A stretch of DNA of 64,000 bases from Dyella_A sp051962475 (GCF_051962475.1 NZ_JBQCCF010000032.1:1-64000), one strand, 5' to 3'; numbered from the stretch's first letter, positions 32,214 to 49,433 are shown. Program-made: numbers and translations. The notes: generated by a model from the letters alone, not told the origin.

Positions 32214-32786
32214 TCACGGTGCCACCACGGCCGCCGGCGCGGCCTGTCGCCATGCGCGCAGACCCATCGCCGCCAGCACGATGAACCCGGCATACAGCAC
32301 CGAGGTGATCAGCAGGTGCTTGTAGACGTATTCCCCCACGTAGATCACGTCGACGGTGATCCACAGCCACCAGGCGGCGATATGCCGTCGGCCCTGCCAC
32401 CACTGCGCCACCAGGCTGAAGCTGGTGAGGGCGGCGTCCAGCCACGGCAAGGCGGCATCGGTCCAGCGGTGCATCACGTAGCCCAGCGCCAGCGCGCCCG
32501 CCACGCCGATAGCCGTGTGTGCCGCCGCCGCCGCGAACGGCAGCGGCGCCACCTGCACGCGGCCGTCGTCGCCCAGATGGCGCAGCCAGCGACGCCAGCC
32601 GTAGACGATGAGCCCGGCGAAGGCCAGCTGGAGCAAGGCGTCGGAATACAGCTTCGCATCGACGAAGATGCCGCCGTAGACCAGCACCGAGACCAGTCCC
32701 ACCGGCCAGCACCACGGACGGCGCTGGGCGGTAAGCCACACCGCCCACGCACTGATCAACGCCCCGACCAGCTCGACCAGGGTCAT
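32214..32786 (-). CDS. pnuT: PnuC-family transporter, probably thiamine (PnuT)
   Basis: 190 aa inner-membrane protein with about 7 helices. PnuC-family features: WCWPVGLVSVLVYGGIFVDAKLYSDALLQL split across residues 25-55, and WWLWITVDVIYVGEYVYKHL near the C-terminus. PnuC proteins carry nicotinamide riboside, but the gene starts 2 bases after the stop of a TonB receptor whose leader is a TPP riboswitch, which marks the thiamine-specific PnuT branch (Rodionov-type regulon logic). The specificity is inferred from that context. Confidence 0.82.
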   Translation of the reverse strand: MTLVELVGALISAWAVWLTAQRRPWCWPVGLVSVLVYGGIFVDAKLYSDALLQLAFAGLIVYGWRRWLRHLGDDGRVQVAPLPFAAAAAHTAIGVAGALALGYVMHRWTDAALPWLDAALTSFSLVAQWWQGRRHIAAWWLWITVDVIYVGEYVYKHLLITSVLYAGFIVLAAMGLRAWRQAAPAAVVAP

Positions 32787-32788
32787 CT

Positions 32789-34993
32789 TCAGAACCCGAC
32801 CGTGACCGACAGCCGCGCCAGTCGCGGTGAGCCGGGAAACAGATAGCTGTCTCCGCCGGTACTGCCGGTGTCGCGCCAGTAGAAGCGGTTGAACAGGTTA
32901 TCCACGCTCAGGTGCCAGGTCATCGCGTGGCCGCCCCAGTCGGTGGTGTAACGCAGGCCGGCGTCAAACACGTTGTACGCCGGCACGCGGGCGCGACCGT
33001 CCGGCGTGGCCGGGTTGGCACTGGCATAGCGCCAGCCACCTAGCAGGCCGATATTGGCCGCCACCGGCAGGCGGTAGTCCAGATAGAGGGCCGAACGCAG
33101 ACGCGGCACGTTGACGATCTGGTGGCCTTCGTAGGCGGGTGTGCCGGTGTCGTGCGCGCGGGCCTGGATCAGATTGACGCTGGCGGTGAGACGCAGCCTG
33201 TCGTTCACCCGTCCGGCGGCTTGAAGCTCCAGTCCGGTATGCACCTGCTGGCCGTGCTGGACGAAGGTGAAGCCGTAGGTCGAGCTGTCCGGCTGCGCGT
33301 ACTGATAAGGCTGGCGGATGCGGTACAGCGCCCCCTGCAAGCTGAGCGCATCGCTCCACTCGTACTTCACGCCGGCCTCGACCTGGCGCGAGTGCACGGG
33401 CGCCAGGATCGCGCCGCCATTGGTGGTCCAGTAGGGCGCCTCGGCGCCCCGCGACAGGTTCTCGCTGTAGCTGGCATACACCGTGAGCGGGGCACTCGGC
33501 TGCCACAAAAGCGCCGCCTGCGGCAGGGTCTTGCTCAGGCGCGTGTGGCGTTCCAGCACGAGGCCGGTGTCGTCGTAGGCGCGCTCGTCCAGCCGCACGA
33601 AGCGGGCGCCCGCCAGCAACTGCCACTGCGTGCCGAAGTGCACGCGATCCAGCGCGAACAGCGCGCGCTGCCAGCTGGTGAAGGTGCGCGCGGAGGCGCC
33701 CGGCTGGTTCGGCGAGGGCGCGAAGTAGGGCGGGTCGACCTGGTCGATGTTGCCGGTGCCGACGTAGTCGTACACGTAGGGGCGCTGGTCCAGCGTGCGG
33801 CGGAACGCGCTGGCGCCCAGAGTCATCTCGTGGCTGAGGCTGCCGGTGTCGAAGCCGCCCTTGAGCACGGCGCGCACTTCGTCGTTCTGGCGGGTGTCGC
33901 CGGGGCTGCGGAAATCGTAGATGTCGTAGTCGCCGTTGGGGGCGAAGAACTGCCCGGGATAGTCACCAGTGGCGCACTGCGGCGCGTAGAAGCAGCCGTA
34001 GGCGAAGGCCACGTTGTCGTTGATGACCGTGTGGCTGTGGCTGGCCGAGAGTTGCGCGCTCCACTGGTCGCTGAAGCGGTAGTTGAGACGGGCCGTGGTG
34101 TTGCTGGAATGGATGCCCACCGGCTGCTGCCACGGCTCGTAGCCGAGCAGGCGCGTGTTGCTCGGGTGCGCCGGAATCGTGGTGCCGCCGAGCAGCTGGT
34201 AGCCGGAGACCGAGCGCTGGCCGCTGGTCTGGTAGTTGCTGTCCAGCTCCAGTGTGGCGCGCTCGCTGATCTTCCAGTCCGCGGCCAGCGACAGGAAGCT
34301 GCGGCGGCCGGGCGTGTGCTGCACGTAGGAGTGGATGTTTTCATGCGCGGCGTTCACGCGCACTCCGAACGTGGGGCTGAGCCATCCGCCCACGTCCACC
34401 GCGGCGTAGCGTGAGCCGTGCGAGTCGGTTCCAAGCGTGGCGGTGCGCACTTCGGCCGGTCGCTTGCTGACGTAGTTCACCAGGCCGCCCGGCGCCACGA
34501 TGCCCGCCTCCAGCCCGCCCAGGCCCTTGAGGATCTCCACCCGCTGCTTGTCTTCCAGCGGCGTGAGCTGTTCGCCGTTGATGGTCATGTCGTTGAGGCG
34601 GTAGGCGGTGGCCAGGTCGAGCACGAAGCCCCGGATCGCCAGATCCTGGTAGTAGCCCACCGGCGCGTAGTTGTCGCCTACCGCGGCGTCGGCGCGGGCC
34701 AGCTCGCTGAGCGTGCGGGGCTGGCGATCGTCGATCTGGTCGCGGGTGATCACCGTGACCGACGCGGGCGTGTCGTGCAGCGGCGCATTGCCGAAGCTGC
34801 CGAAGGTGTCCACCTGCGCACTCTCCGCGCGATAGCCCTTGTCGGTGGTGGCGGTCACCTGCACCGCACCCAGGCGCTTGGTCTGCGCGGGATCGTGCGC
34901 TGCGTCGTCGGCCGCACGCGACGGCGCGGCCGCAGCGAGCGCCAGCGCGGAAACGAGGGCGGCAGCGAGGGGATGGCGGTGCAGGAGGGTCAT
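32789..34993 (-). CDS. TonB-dependent outer-membrane receptor, probably for thiamine
   Basis: 734 aa. Signal peptide to about residue 27 (ALALAAAAPSRA), a TonB-box-like stretch before the plug, plug domain about 55-165 (TPASVTVITRDQIDDR, LAIRGFVLDLATAYRLNDM, RVEILKGLGGLEAG) and a 22-strand barrel ending in RLSVTVGF with terminal Phe. By sequence it is of the siderophore-receptor type, but the TPP riboswitch upstream and pnuT downstream point to thiamine or a precursor. ATG 34993 is chosen; the riboswitch occupies the region upstream. Confidence 0.88.
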   Translation of the reverse strand: MTLLHRHPLAAALVSALALAAAAPSRAADDAAHDPAQTKRLGAVQVTATTDKGYRAESAQVDTFGSFGNAPLHDTPASVTVITRDQIDDRQPRTLSELARADAAVGDNYAPVGYYQDLAIRGFVLDLATAYRLNDMTINGEQLTPLEDKQRVEILKGLGGLEAGIVAPGGLVNYVSKRPAEVRTATLGTDSHGSRYAAVDVGGWLSPTFGVRVNAAHENIHSYVQHTPGRRSFLSLAADWKISERATLELDSNYQTSGQRSVSGYQLLGGTTIPAHPSNTRLLGYEPWQQPVGIHSSNTTARLNYRFSDQWSAQLSASHSHTVINDNVAFAYGCFYAPQCATGDYPGQFFAPNGDYDIYDFRSPGDTRQNDEVRAVLKGGFDTGSLSHEMTLGASAFRRTLDQRPYVYDYVGTGNIDQVDPPYFAPSPNQPGASARTFTSWQRALFALDRVHFGTQWQLLAGARFVRLDERAYDDTGLVLERHTRLSKTLPQAALLWQPSAPLTVYASYSENLSRGAEAPYWTTNGGAILAPVHSRQVEAGVKYEWSDALSLQGALYRIRQPYQYAQPDSSTYGFTFVQHGQQVHTGLELQAAGRVNDRLRLTASVNLIQARAHDTGTPAYEGHQIVNVPRLRSALYLDYRLPVAANIGLLGGWRYASANPATPDGRARVPAYNVFDAGLRYTTDWGGHAMTWHLSVDNLFNRFYWRDTGSTGGDSYLFPGSPRLARLSVTVGF

Positions 34994-35068
34994 GGTCGTC
35001 GTCGTCTCAGAAGGGCAGGACGAAGCGACGGCGCACCATCGGCGCACGGACGTGCGCGATGCTGCTGC

Positions 35069-35147
35069 AAGCTCCCTACGCCGGTGCTAGCCGGATCAGG
35101 TTCCAAGGGACTCTCTCAGCCCGGCGTTTCGCCGGGCACCCCCGCTT
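35069..35147 (-). promoter_or_regulatory. TPP riboswitch (THI element)
   Basis: On the minus strand the aptamer core is complete: GGGGGTGCCCGG, hairpin GCCCGGCG/CGCCGGGC, then GCUGAGA (CTGAGAGAG), CCTTGGAACCTGAT and the closing CGTAGGGAGC, with P1 made by AAGC/GCTT. A hairpin gcgcac ggac gtgcgc (35042-35057) lies between aptamer and gene and may be the expression platform. It controls the receptor-pnuT operon, shutting it off when thiamine pyrophosphate is plentiful. Confidence 0.95.
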
Positions 35148-35184
35148 CAAGGGGCGCATTGAACCACGAAATGCGGTCGCTGCG

Positions 35185-36318
35185 TCAGGCCGCGGTGCGA
35201 ATGGCGTCCAGCAGGATCTGCCCAGGCGGCGTGGAGAACCAGGCGGCATGGCCGCGCAGGAAGGTGTCGTAGGCGACATCCGCGGCATGCGCGTCCTGCG
35301 TGACGGCGTGGAAGTACTCGACCTCCGACAGCGAGAAATCCACGTGCACTACCGGCAGCAGATCGGCGAGCAAATGGACGTCCGAACGCTCCAGCGGGCG
35401 CACCTGGCGATAGCCATCGATCAGCGCGAGCGCGATGTCGGCATGTACGGCGGCCACGCCGCGATCGAGCTCCAGCCAGGCGATCGCGTTGCGCTCGATG
35501 GCGGTGGCCAGATCGAACAGCGCGAAGGTGGCGGCGGACAGGCCAAAGTCGAGCACGGTGGTCACTGTCGCGTCATCACGGTCGCCGCTCCAGCAGAGAT
35601 TGGACACGTGCCAGTCGCCGTGCGTCCACAGTCGCGGCTGGGTGGCGAGCGCCGGCCGGGCGTGCTGCCAGGGGGCGAAGACCGCTGCGAGGTCGCCGCG
35701 CCAGTCGCGTTTGTGCAAGTAGTCGACCAGGCCGGGGCGCTGGTGCAGCTGCGCGGCGAGCGCCTGCACGGGGTCGGCTGCCGTGATCAGTTCGCTGCGC
35801 GCCACCAGCCGGTGCGTGTTGCGCTGGGGTGCGTCGTATCCCTCTGCGCTCTCGTGCAGGCGGGCGAGCATCCGGCCGGCGCTGGCGGCGTGCGCGGCGC
35901 GGCCGGGCGGCGACCAGGAGATCGCCTCGCGATACAGGTCGACACCGGCGGCCTGGGCGTGCACCTCGTACACCCAGTCGCCGCGCACCATCGCCGTCTC
36001 GCCATGCGCATCGGCAAACAACCGGGCAAGCGGCAACCCGGTGCGCTGCAGGTGCGCGATGAACGCATGCTCCTCGCGCAGGACATCGCCACTGCGTACG
36101 CGGCGGTGGTGGCGCTTGACGAACACGGTGCCACCCGCGGTGTGCACCAGGCACGCCGCGGACAGGGGACGCGGACTGTGCCAGAGGATCTGCCGCGCCG
36201 ACGCAAGCGAAGGGATGTCCGCCAGCAGGGCGCGCACCTCGTGCTCGGTGAGGGTGGGCCAGTCCGCGGCAATCTCGTCGCCGGCCAGGCCGTGCACGCG
36301 GTGGGAGGAATCGGTCAT
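35185..36318 (-). CDS. APH-family phosphotransferase
   Basis: 377 aa protein-kinase-like small-molecule kinase. ATP-binding Lys in GTVFVKRHHRR, catalytic loop LWTHGDWHVSNLCW (Asp and Asn of the Brenner motif) and metal Asp in TTVLDFGLSA. The family includes aminoglycoside, choline, homoserine and thiamine kinases as well as SrkA; substrate not assigned. It ends 38 bases before the TPP riboswitch on the same strand, so it is not under its control, though a thiamine link is conceivable. ATG 36318 chosen. Confidence 0.75.
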   Translation of the reverse strand: MTDSSHRVHGLAGDEIAADWPTLTEHEVRALLADIPSLASARQILWHSPRPLSAACLVHTAGGTVFVKRHHRRVRSGDVLREEHAFIAHLQRTGLPLARLFADAHGETAMVRGDWVYEVHAQAAGVDLYREAISWSPPGRAAHAASAGRMLARLHESAEGYDAPQRNTHRLVARSELITAADPVQALAAQLHQRPGLVDYLHKRDWRGDLAAVFAPWQHARPALATQPRLWTHGDWHVSNLCWSGDRDDATVTTVLDFGLSAATFALFDLATAIERNAIAWLELDRGVAAVHADIALALIDGYRQVRPLERSDVHLLADLLPVVHVDFSLSEVEYFHAVTQDAHAADVAYDTFLRGHAAWFSTPPGQILLDAIRTAA

Positions 36319-36449
36319 CGTCGAGGTCGCGCGGGAAGGCAAGCGGGCGATTATCGCGCAAGCCGCGCCGCGCGCTGCGCGGGCAGCTTTCGCGGTCATG
36401 CGCCATCGCGTCTAATGTCAGTCCCGTCTGTTGCCGTGTGTTGTCCTCG

Positions 36450-37352
36450 ATGAGTGCGTTGCTGCTGCTGTTCGTCTGTCTGGTGCTCGGTGCGCTGGTG
36501 GCGCGTTTCGCCCGTCCGCCCGCCGGCATCGTGCAGGGACTGAACTGGTGGGTGCTCAACGTGGCGCTGCCGGCGCTGGTGCTGGCGATGATTCCGCGGG
36601 TGCAGTTCGATCGGCACACCTGGTTCCCCGTCGCGACGATGTGGGTGACGTTCTTCGGTGCGTGGGCACTGTTTGCTTCACTCGGGCGGGCGATGCACTG
36701 GCCACGTGCGCGCGTCGGCGCGCTGACCCTGGTGTGTGGTCTGGGCAACACCTCGTTCATGGGTTATCCGATGGTGGAGGCCATGCACGGCAAGCCGGGG
36801 CTGGCGCTGGCGGTGGTGGCCGACCAGCTGGGCTGTTTTCCGTTGCTCGCCGCTGGCGGCATCGTGGTGGCGTCGCTGTACTCCGGCCGCCGGCCCAGTG
36901 CAGCGCTGGTAGTGCGGCGCATCGTCACGTTTCCCGCGTTCATTGCCTTGCTGATTGGCATCGTGGCGGGCATGGCCGGCGGCTGGCCCCCGGTGCTCGA
37001 CCATCTGTTCCTGCAACTGGGTCAAACGCTGACGCCGCTGGCGCTGTTCTCGGTGGGCCTGCAGTTCAAGCTGCATCTGCAGCGCGACCAGGTTGGTGCG
37101 CTGTCGGCAGGGCTGGGCTGGAAGCTGCTGCTGGCGCCGCTGGCAGGCTGGGCATTGGGCCGGGCGCTGGGCGTGGATGGCCTCACGCTCTCGGTGGGCG
37201 TGCTGCAGGCCGCAATGGCGCCGATGATCTCCGCGGCGATCCTGGCCGACCAGTACGAGCTGGAGCCGCGCCTGGCCAACACGGTGCTGGGCGCCGGCAT
37301 CGTGCTGTCGCTGGCCACGGTGCCACTGGCCAACCTGCTGATGGGCGGTTAG
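36450..37352 (+). CDS. AEC-family auxin-efflux-carrier-type transporter
   Basis: 300 aa inner-membrane protein with 10 predicted helices in two repeats of five. Family features: GLNWWVLNVALPALVLAM, VCGLGNTSFMGYPMVEAM and the closing GVLQAAMAPMISAAIL...AGIVLSLATVP. Bacterial members export or import organic acids such as malate or malonate; the substrate is not predictable here. ATG 36450 (MSALLLLFV) is preferred over TTG 36438. hslR follows after 2 bases, so they share a transcript. Confidence 0.85.
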   Translation: MSALLLLFVCLVLGALVARFARPPAGIVQGLNWWVLNVALPALVLAMIPRVQFDRHTWFPVATMWVTFFGAWALFASLGRAMHWPRARVGALTLVCGLGNTSFMGYPMVEAMHGKPGLALAVVADQLGCFPLLAAGGIVVASLYSGRRPSAALVVRRIVTFPAFIALLIGIVAGMAGGWPPVLDHLFLQLGQTLTPLALFSVGLQFKLHLQRDQVGALSAGLGWKLLLAPLAGWALGRALGVDGLTLSVGVLQAAMAPMISAAILADQYELEPRLANTVLGAGIVLSLATVPLANLLMGG

Positions 37353-37354
37353 CC

Positions 37355-37759
37355 ATGACGACCGAACTGGCGGAAGTGCGTCTGGACGTCTGGCTTTGGG
37401 CGGCGCGATTCTTCAAGACGCGCAGCCTGGCCAAGCAGGCTGTCGGCGGCGGCACGGTGGAATTCAACGGTGGACCGTGCAAGGCCGCGCGCGCCGTGCG
37501 GCCTGGGGATCGGCTGAGCGTGCGTCGCGGCGAGGAAACGATGGAGGTGGAGGTGCTCGGCCTCTCTGAGCAGCGCGGTCCGGCACCGGTTGCCCAGGCG
37601 CTGTACCGCGAGAGCGACGCCAGCCGGCTGGCCCGTGAGGTGGCGCGCGAGCAGCGTCGCCTTGTCGGCGCGTCGGTGCGTCCGCCCGGACGACCGGGCA
37701 AGCACGATCGCGCTGCGCTGCGTCGGCTCAAGGACAGCAGCGGCAACGACGAAATCTGA
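37355..37759 (+). CDS. hslR: Hsp15-type S4 RNA-binding protein
   Basis: 134 aa. The S4 domain at residues 8-65 (VRLDVWLWAARFFKTRSLAK, GGTVEFNGGPCKAARAVRPG) is followed by a basic tail (RPPGRPGKHDRAALRRLK). Hsp15 binds free 50S subunits carrying nascent peptide and helps recycle them after heat shock. It starts 2 bases after the AEC transporter stop. Confidence 0.9.
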   Translation: MTTELAEVRLDVWLWAARFFKTRSLAKQAVGGGTVEFNGGPCKAARAVRPGDRLSVRRGEETMEVEVLGLSEQRGPAPVAQALYRESDASRLAREVAREQRRLVGASVRPPGRPGKHDRAALRRLKDSSGNDEI

Positions 37760-37858
37760 GCGTACGCGCACACTGCGCGTGCATCGCATGCGTCGTCCGA
37801 TTGCGCCGGAACGCGGCACGGCCGAGACTACCGGCGGGGTTTATGAGGGGAGGGCGAC

Positions 37859-38518
37859 ATGTCCGGATTCGATCTGTTCAAGCGTTTGCTGGGCAGTAGC
37901 GGTGAGCGTCGGCAGCATCTGCCGCGCACCCAGGCCGTCCGTGGTGCACGCATGCTGGTCGTCGACGACTCGCCGACGATCCGTGCCGTGCTCGGCAAGA
38001 TGCTGCGACAGGATGGCTATGCCGTCTCCGTGGCCGGCGACGGTGAGTCCGCGCTGGCGTTGGCGCGTAGCGAAAAGCCACAGCTGATCTTCCTGGACAT
38101 CGTGATGCCGGGAATGAACGGCTTCGCGGTGCTGCGCGCACTGCGGCGCGAGCCGGATACGCACGGCATCCCCATTGTGATGATCAGCGGCAACCTGCAG
38201 GCCACCGAGCAGTTCTACGTGCAGCGCTTTGGCGCCGACGATTTCATGAAGAAGCCGTTCGGTCGGGCCGAAGTGTTCATGCGCATCCAGCAACTGGTGG
38301 AGGCGGGGAGGCTTCCCGCACGCGACCCGGTGCTCGATCCGCCGCAGGATCTGCCGACCGAACCGCTGGAGACAATCGACGCAATTCCCGACGTAGCACT
38401 GCCCGATGCCGACGATCCACACATGGTGCCCCCGGTGATCACCGGGCCGCTGCTGGAGCCGCACGACGATGCCGAGCCGCCGCTCGCCAAGCCCGCAACC
38501 ACCGACAAGCCGGGCTGA
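37859..38518 (+). CDS. PilG/PilH-like response regulator with acidic tail
   Basis: 219 aa. Receiver domain at residues 31-148: acidic pair in MLVVDDSPT, phospho-acceptor Asp80 (IFLDIVMPGMNG) and MKKPFG with the conserved Lys. No DNA-binding output; the C-terminal 70 residues are acidic and Pro-rich (TEPLETIDAIPDVALPDADD) and unlike the usual PilG/PilH end. It may work by protein interaction, for example in twitching motility or chemotaxis-like signalling. GAGGGGAGGG precedes the ATG. No pil genes adjoin. Confidence 0.75.
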   Translation: MSGFDLFKRLLGSSGERRQHLPRTQAVRGARMLVVDDSPTIRAVLGKMLRQDGYAVSVAGDGESALALARSEKPQLIFLDIVMPGMNGFAVLRALRREPDTHGIPIVMISGNLQATEQFYVQRFGADDFMKKPFGRAEVFMRIQQLVEAGRLPARDPVLDPPQDLPTEPLETIDAIPDVALPDADDPHMVPPVITGPLLEPHDDAEPPLAKPATTDKPG

Positions 38519-38564
38519 GCGCGGTCATCGGATAAACACGCTCGCCACACCGGCAGCAACGAAG

Positions 38565-38594
38565 AAGGCACGGGTGTCGCCACCTGTGCCTTTT
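38565..38594 (+). terminator. Intrinsic terminator after the response regulator
   Basis: Stem aaggcacgggtg / ccacctgtgcctt with a short loop, followed by ttttcgttt. It ends 58 bases before the katG stop on the other strand. Confidence 0.7.
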
Positions 38595-38651
38595 CGTTTC
38601 GTGCATCGACCGTGGAGGACGCGCCCGGCCGTTCGCGGCCGCACGCCAGGC

Positions 38652-40811
<2,160 letters not shown>

Positions 40812-41181
40812 GATGGTTCTCCCTGAGCCGTTGATACGCGTTGAGCGGTTGATGCGTGCCGTCCGGCCAGCGCCCCTGGCTGCCGGTGCCGCGCTGCCCG
40901 CACGACGATGACAGGAGGCGCGGACGCACCATTTGATGACGGTCATGAGCGTGCCCCGGCGACCACCGGGCCAAGCCGCCGCCTGTGCATTTCGGCGGGC
41001 GACAAGACTGACCGCGTTCACGACAGGATCACGTTAGAACGCCGGGTACTGCGGTGGAATTCGTTTGTTCCGATGCGATCGATAGCCACAGGCTATGCAG
41101 CCGGGCGCCGGGCCGGCTAGAACGTTTGTGCGTCGGATCGGCCGGCGCGGCTGGGCCGCGGCGCCGGCGTGCTGGCAGGTA

Positions 41182-43755
<2,574 letters not shown>

Positions 43756-43847
43756 GCGTGGGGCGGGTCTTGGCTCGGTCGCGCGGAACGGGTAGAACGG
43801 AGGGCTTCGCGCCGCAGGCGGCGTTTCGTTCAACCCGGGAGTCTCGC

Positions 43848-44357
43848 ATGGAGTCGTCGTCCGTTCCTACCGATGCGCAGCTGCGCCAGCTCGGCGAGGA
43901 CGTTGCCGAGCTTATGCGCGAGCGCAAGCTGATGCTGGTGACGGCCGAATCGTGCACCGGCGGCTTCATTGCCAAGGTGCTCACCGACTTGCCAGGCAGC
44001 TCGGCCTGGTTCGATGCCGGCGTGGTCACCTACAGCTACGAGGCGAAGGAGGCGCTGCTGGGGGTCAATCCCCGCACGCTCGAGCGCACCGGCGCGGTGA
44101 GCGAGGAGACCGTGCTGGAGATGGTGTCTGGCGCGCTGGCGCGTTTCGGCGCTGGCGCGGCGGTAGCGGTGACCGGCATCGCCGGACCGTCCGGTGGTAC
44201 CGAGGGCAAGCCGGTCGGCACCGTGTGGGTCGGCTGGAAGCGCCGCGGCGGTTACGCCCACGCGCGGCTGTTCCATTTTCAGGGCGATCGCGACGCCATC
44301 CGCCGTCAGACCGTAGCCGTGGCCCTCGCTGGCCTGGGCAAGGAGCTGACAGCCTGA
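43848..44357 (+). CDS. pncC: Nicotinamide-nucleotide amidohydrolase (CinA C-terminal domain)
   Basis: 169 aa, single CinA C-terminal domain, which deamidates nicotinamide mononucleotide to recycle NAD. Motifs LVTAESCTGGFIAKVLTD (catalytic Ser in ESCTGG), WFDAGVVTYSYEAK, AVTGIAGPSGGTEGKPVGTV are all intact. GGGAG precedes the ATG. Its position upstream of recA is a widely conserved order. Confidence 0.93.
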   Translation: MESSSVPTDAQLRQLGEDVAELMRERKLMLVTAESCTGGFIAKVLTDLPGSSAWFDAGVVTYSYEAKEALLGVNPRTLERTGAVSEETVLEMVSGALARFGAGAAVAVTGIAGPSGGTEGKPVGTVWVGWKRRGGYAHARLFHFQGDRDAIRRQTVAVALAGLGKELTA

Positions 44358-44358
44358 G

Positions 44359-44374
44359 CCGGCCCGGGCCGGCG
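44359..44374. other. Perfect 16-bp GC palindrome between pncC and recA
   Basis: GCCGGCCCGGGCCGGC starts 1 base after the pncC stop. No T-run. It may act as a weak terminator insulating recA. The remaining bases to 44522 hold the recA promoter; I see no convincing LexA box of the CTG-N10-CAG type. Confidence 0.4.
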
Positions 44375-44522
44375 ATGGCGCGCTGTCGCGCCCACGGAGG
44401 CGGCTTGACCGGTATGGGATACTCGCGTTTCGGCCTATCGCAGCCCGTGAGATCGCCACGGCTCATCATGCAGGCTCGCCAATCCGGCCACCTCTTTTCA
44501 CAGCTACCGCAGGATCCCCACG

Positions 44523-45560
<1,038 letters not shown>

Positions 45561-45594
45561 TGGTGGGTGAGCCGCGCCAGGCATCCCGATCCGG

Positions 45595-46080
45595 ATGAAG
45601 CGGCGCAACGACAATGGTCGTCCCAAGCCCAGCGCCTATGACAAGGCGCTGGGCCTGTTGGCGCGTCGGGAGCAGTCCCGGCGCGAGCTCAAGCGCAAGC
45701 TGGGGCAGGGCGGCTACGAGCCGGACGAAGCCGATGCCGCACTCGATCGCCTGGGCGAGCAGCGCTACCAGGACGACGAGCGCTTCGCCTGCATGCTGGT
45801 GCGCAATCGCGCCGGCCAGGGCTACGGCCCGGTGCGCATCCGGATGGAGCTGAAGACCCACGGCGTGGACGACGCCACCGCCCGCCAGTTGCTGGAGGAT
45901 GCCGAGGTCGACTGGCATGCCAGCGCCGCCGCGCAGCTGCGCAAACGCTACGGCGGCAAGGCCCCGGCGGACTTCGCCGAGCGCACCAAACGGGCGCAGT
46001 TCCTCTTGCGTCGCGGCTTTTCCGCCGCCACAGTACGTAGTGTTACCCACGCCGAAGTGGATGACGCCGACGACGACTGA
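45595..46080 (+). CDS. recX: RecA regulator RecX
   Basis: 161 aa, all-helical, three tandem three-helix repeats (YDKALGLLARREQSRRELKR, RLGEQRYQDDERFACMLVRN, AQFLLRRGFSAATVRSV). RecX binds RecA filaments and limits their activity. Basic N-terminus MKRRNDNGRPKPSAYDKAL. Expected downstream of recA; alaS follows after 83 bases. Confidence 0.93.
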   Translation: MKRRNDNGRPKPSAYDKALGLLARREQSRRELKRKLGQGGYEPDEADAALDRLGEQRYQDDERFACMLVRNRAGQGYGPVRIRMELKTHGVDDATARQLLEDAEVDWHASAAAQLRKRYGGKAPADFAERTKRAQFLLRRGFSAATVRSVTHAEVDDADDD

Positions 46081-46163
46081 GGGTGCGGTCGACGCGGCGT
46101 CGCCGCGGCGTGGCCTTGTTTCAGCCATCGGATTTTTCGATGGCCCCATCGCCAGAAGCCCGC

Positions 46164-48800
<2,637 letters not shown>

Positions 48801-49058
48801 TTTAGGGGCCTGAACGGCCCCGACTGTCCGCCAAAAGTCGATTGCGCGGTTTACCAGCGCTCGGATAGTATCAATGGATTGCCGGTGCCACTGATTGCGG
48901 TGGCACTGCCTGCCAAGACAAGTTGTTCGCCTTGGCTGAAGCCGGGGAAGGCGGAAAGGCCTTCGACGGAAACCGTCGTCGAACTGTTGGCAGACTCAGG
49001 GGTGAGGTCTTGCCAGTCAGATGGCCTGTAACCACACCATTCTATGGAGTAGCAAATC
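48801..49058 (+). promoter_or_regulatory. alaS-csrA intergenic region
   Basis: Expected to hold the csrA promoter. A 7-bp hairpin (gtgccac / gtggcac, 48885-48906) is visible. On the minus strand 48851-49024 reads as a plausible but partial coding stretch (SVEGLSAFPGFSQGEQLVLA), without a credible start, and is noted only as a possible gene remnant. Lower GC than its neighbours. Confidence 0.35.
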
Positions 49059-49265
49059 ATGTTGATTCTGACCCGTCGGGTCGGTGAAACCCTGATGATC
49101 GGTGACGAGGTGACCGTCACCGTTCTCGGCGTCAAGGGCAACCAGGTGCGTATCGGCATCAATGCGCCCAAGAACGTCTCGGTGCATCGCGAAGAAATCT
49201 ATCAGCGGATCAAGGGCGAGAACGAGTCCGGCGCCGTGGGCTCGGGCGAAAATACCGCCGAATAA
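49059..49265 (+). CDS. csrA: Carbon storage regulator CsrA
   Basis: 68 aa RNA-binding dimer that binds GGA motifs in mRNA leaders and changes their translation or decay. MLILTRRVGETLMIGDEV, VRIGINAPKNVSVHREEIYQ carries the Arg44-containing RNA-binding strand. A C-terminal tail (ENESGAVGSGENTAE) is variable. Located between alaS and tRNA-Ser, as in many gammaproteobacteria. A UvrY/GacA-like regulator that normally controls Csr small RNAs lies 2.3 kb away. Confidence 0.96.
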   Translation: MLILTRRVGETLMIGDEVTVTVLGVKGNQVRIGINAPKNVSVHREEIYQRIKGENESGAVGSGENTAE

Positions 49266-49335
49266 GCACACAAGGCTTTACCTCGACCACGTCGGTCAGT
49301 ATCCTTGCCGGCTCCGCAGCAATGCGGACAAATAC

Positions 49336-49428
49336 GGAGAGATGCCCGAGAGGCCGAAGGGGCTCCCCTGCTAAGGGAGTATAGGGTCAAAAGCCTTATC
49401 GAGGGTTCGAATCCCTCTCTCTCCGCCA
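49336..49428 (+). tRNA. tRNA-Ser (anticodon GCT)
   Basis: Acceptor stem GGAGAGA pairs with TCTCTCC, discriminator G and encoded CCA. Anticodon stem CTCCC/GGGAG encloses CTGCTAA, giving GCT for AGC/AGU. The long variable arm (TATAGGGTCAAAAGCCTTATC) and T-arm GAGGGTTCGAATCCCTC fit a class II serine tRNA. Confidence 0.97.
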
Positions 49429-49433
49429 GTTAC

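Noticed and set aside
32789..34993. Siderophore uptake receptor by sequence class.
   Set aside because: The TPP riboswitch and the adjacent pnuT indicate thiamine uptake; no iron-regulated or siderophore gene adjoins.
44375..44522. LexA box in front of recA.
   Set aside because: No clear CTG-N10-CAG or xanthomonad-type palindrome is visible.
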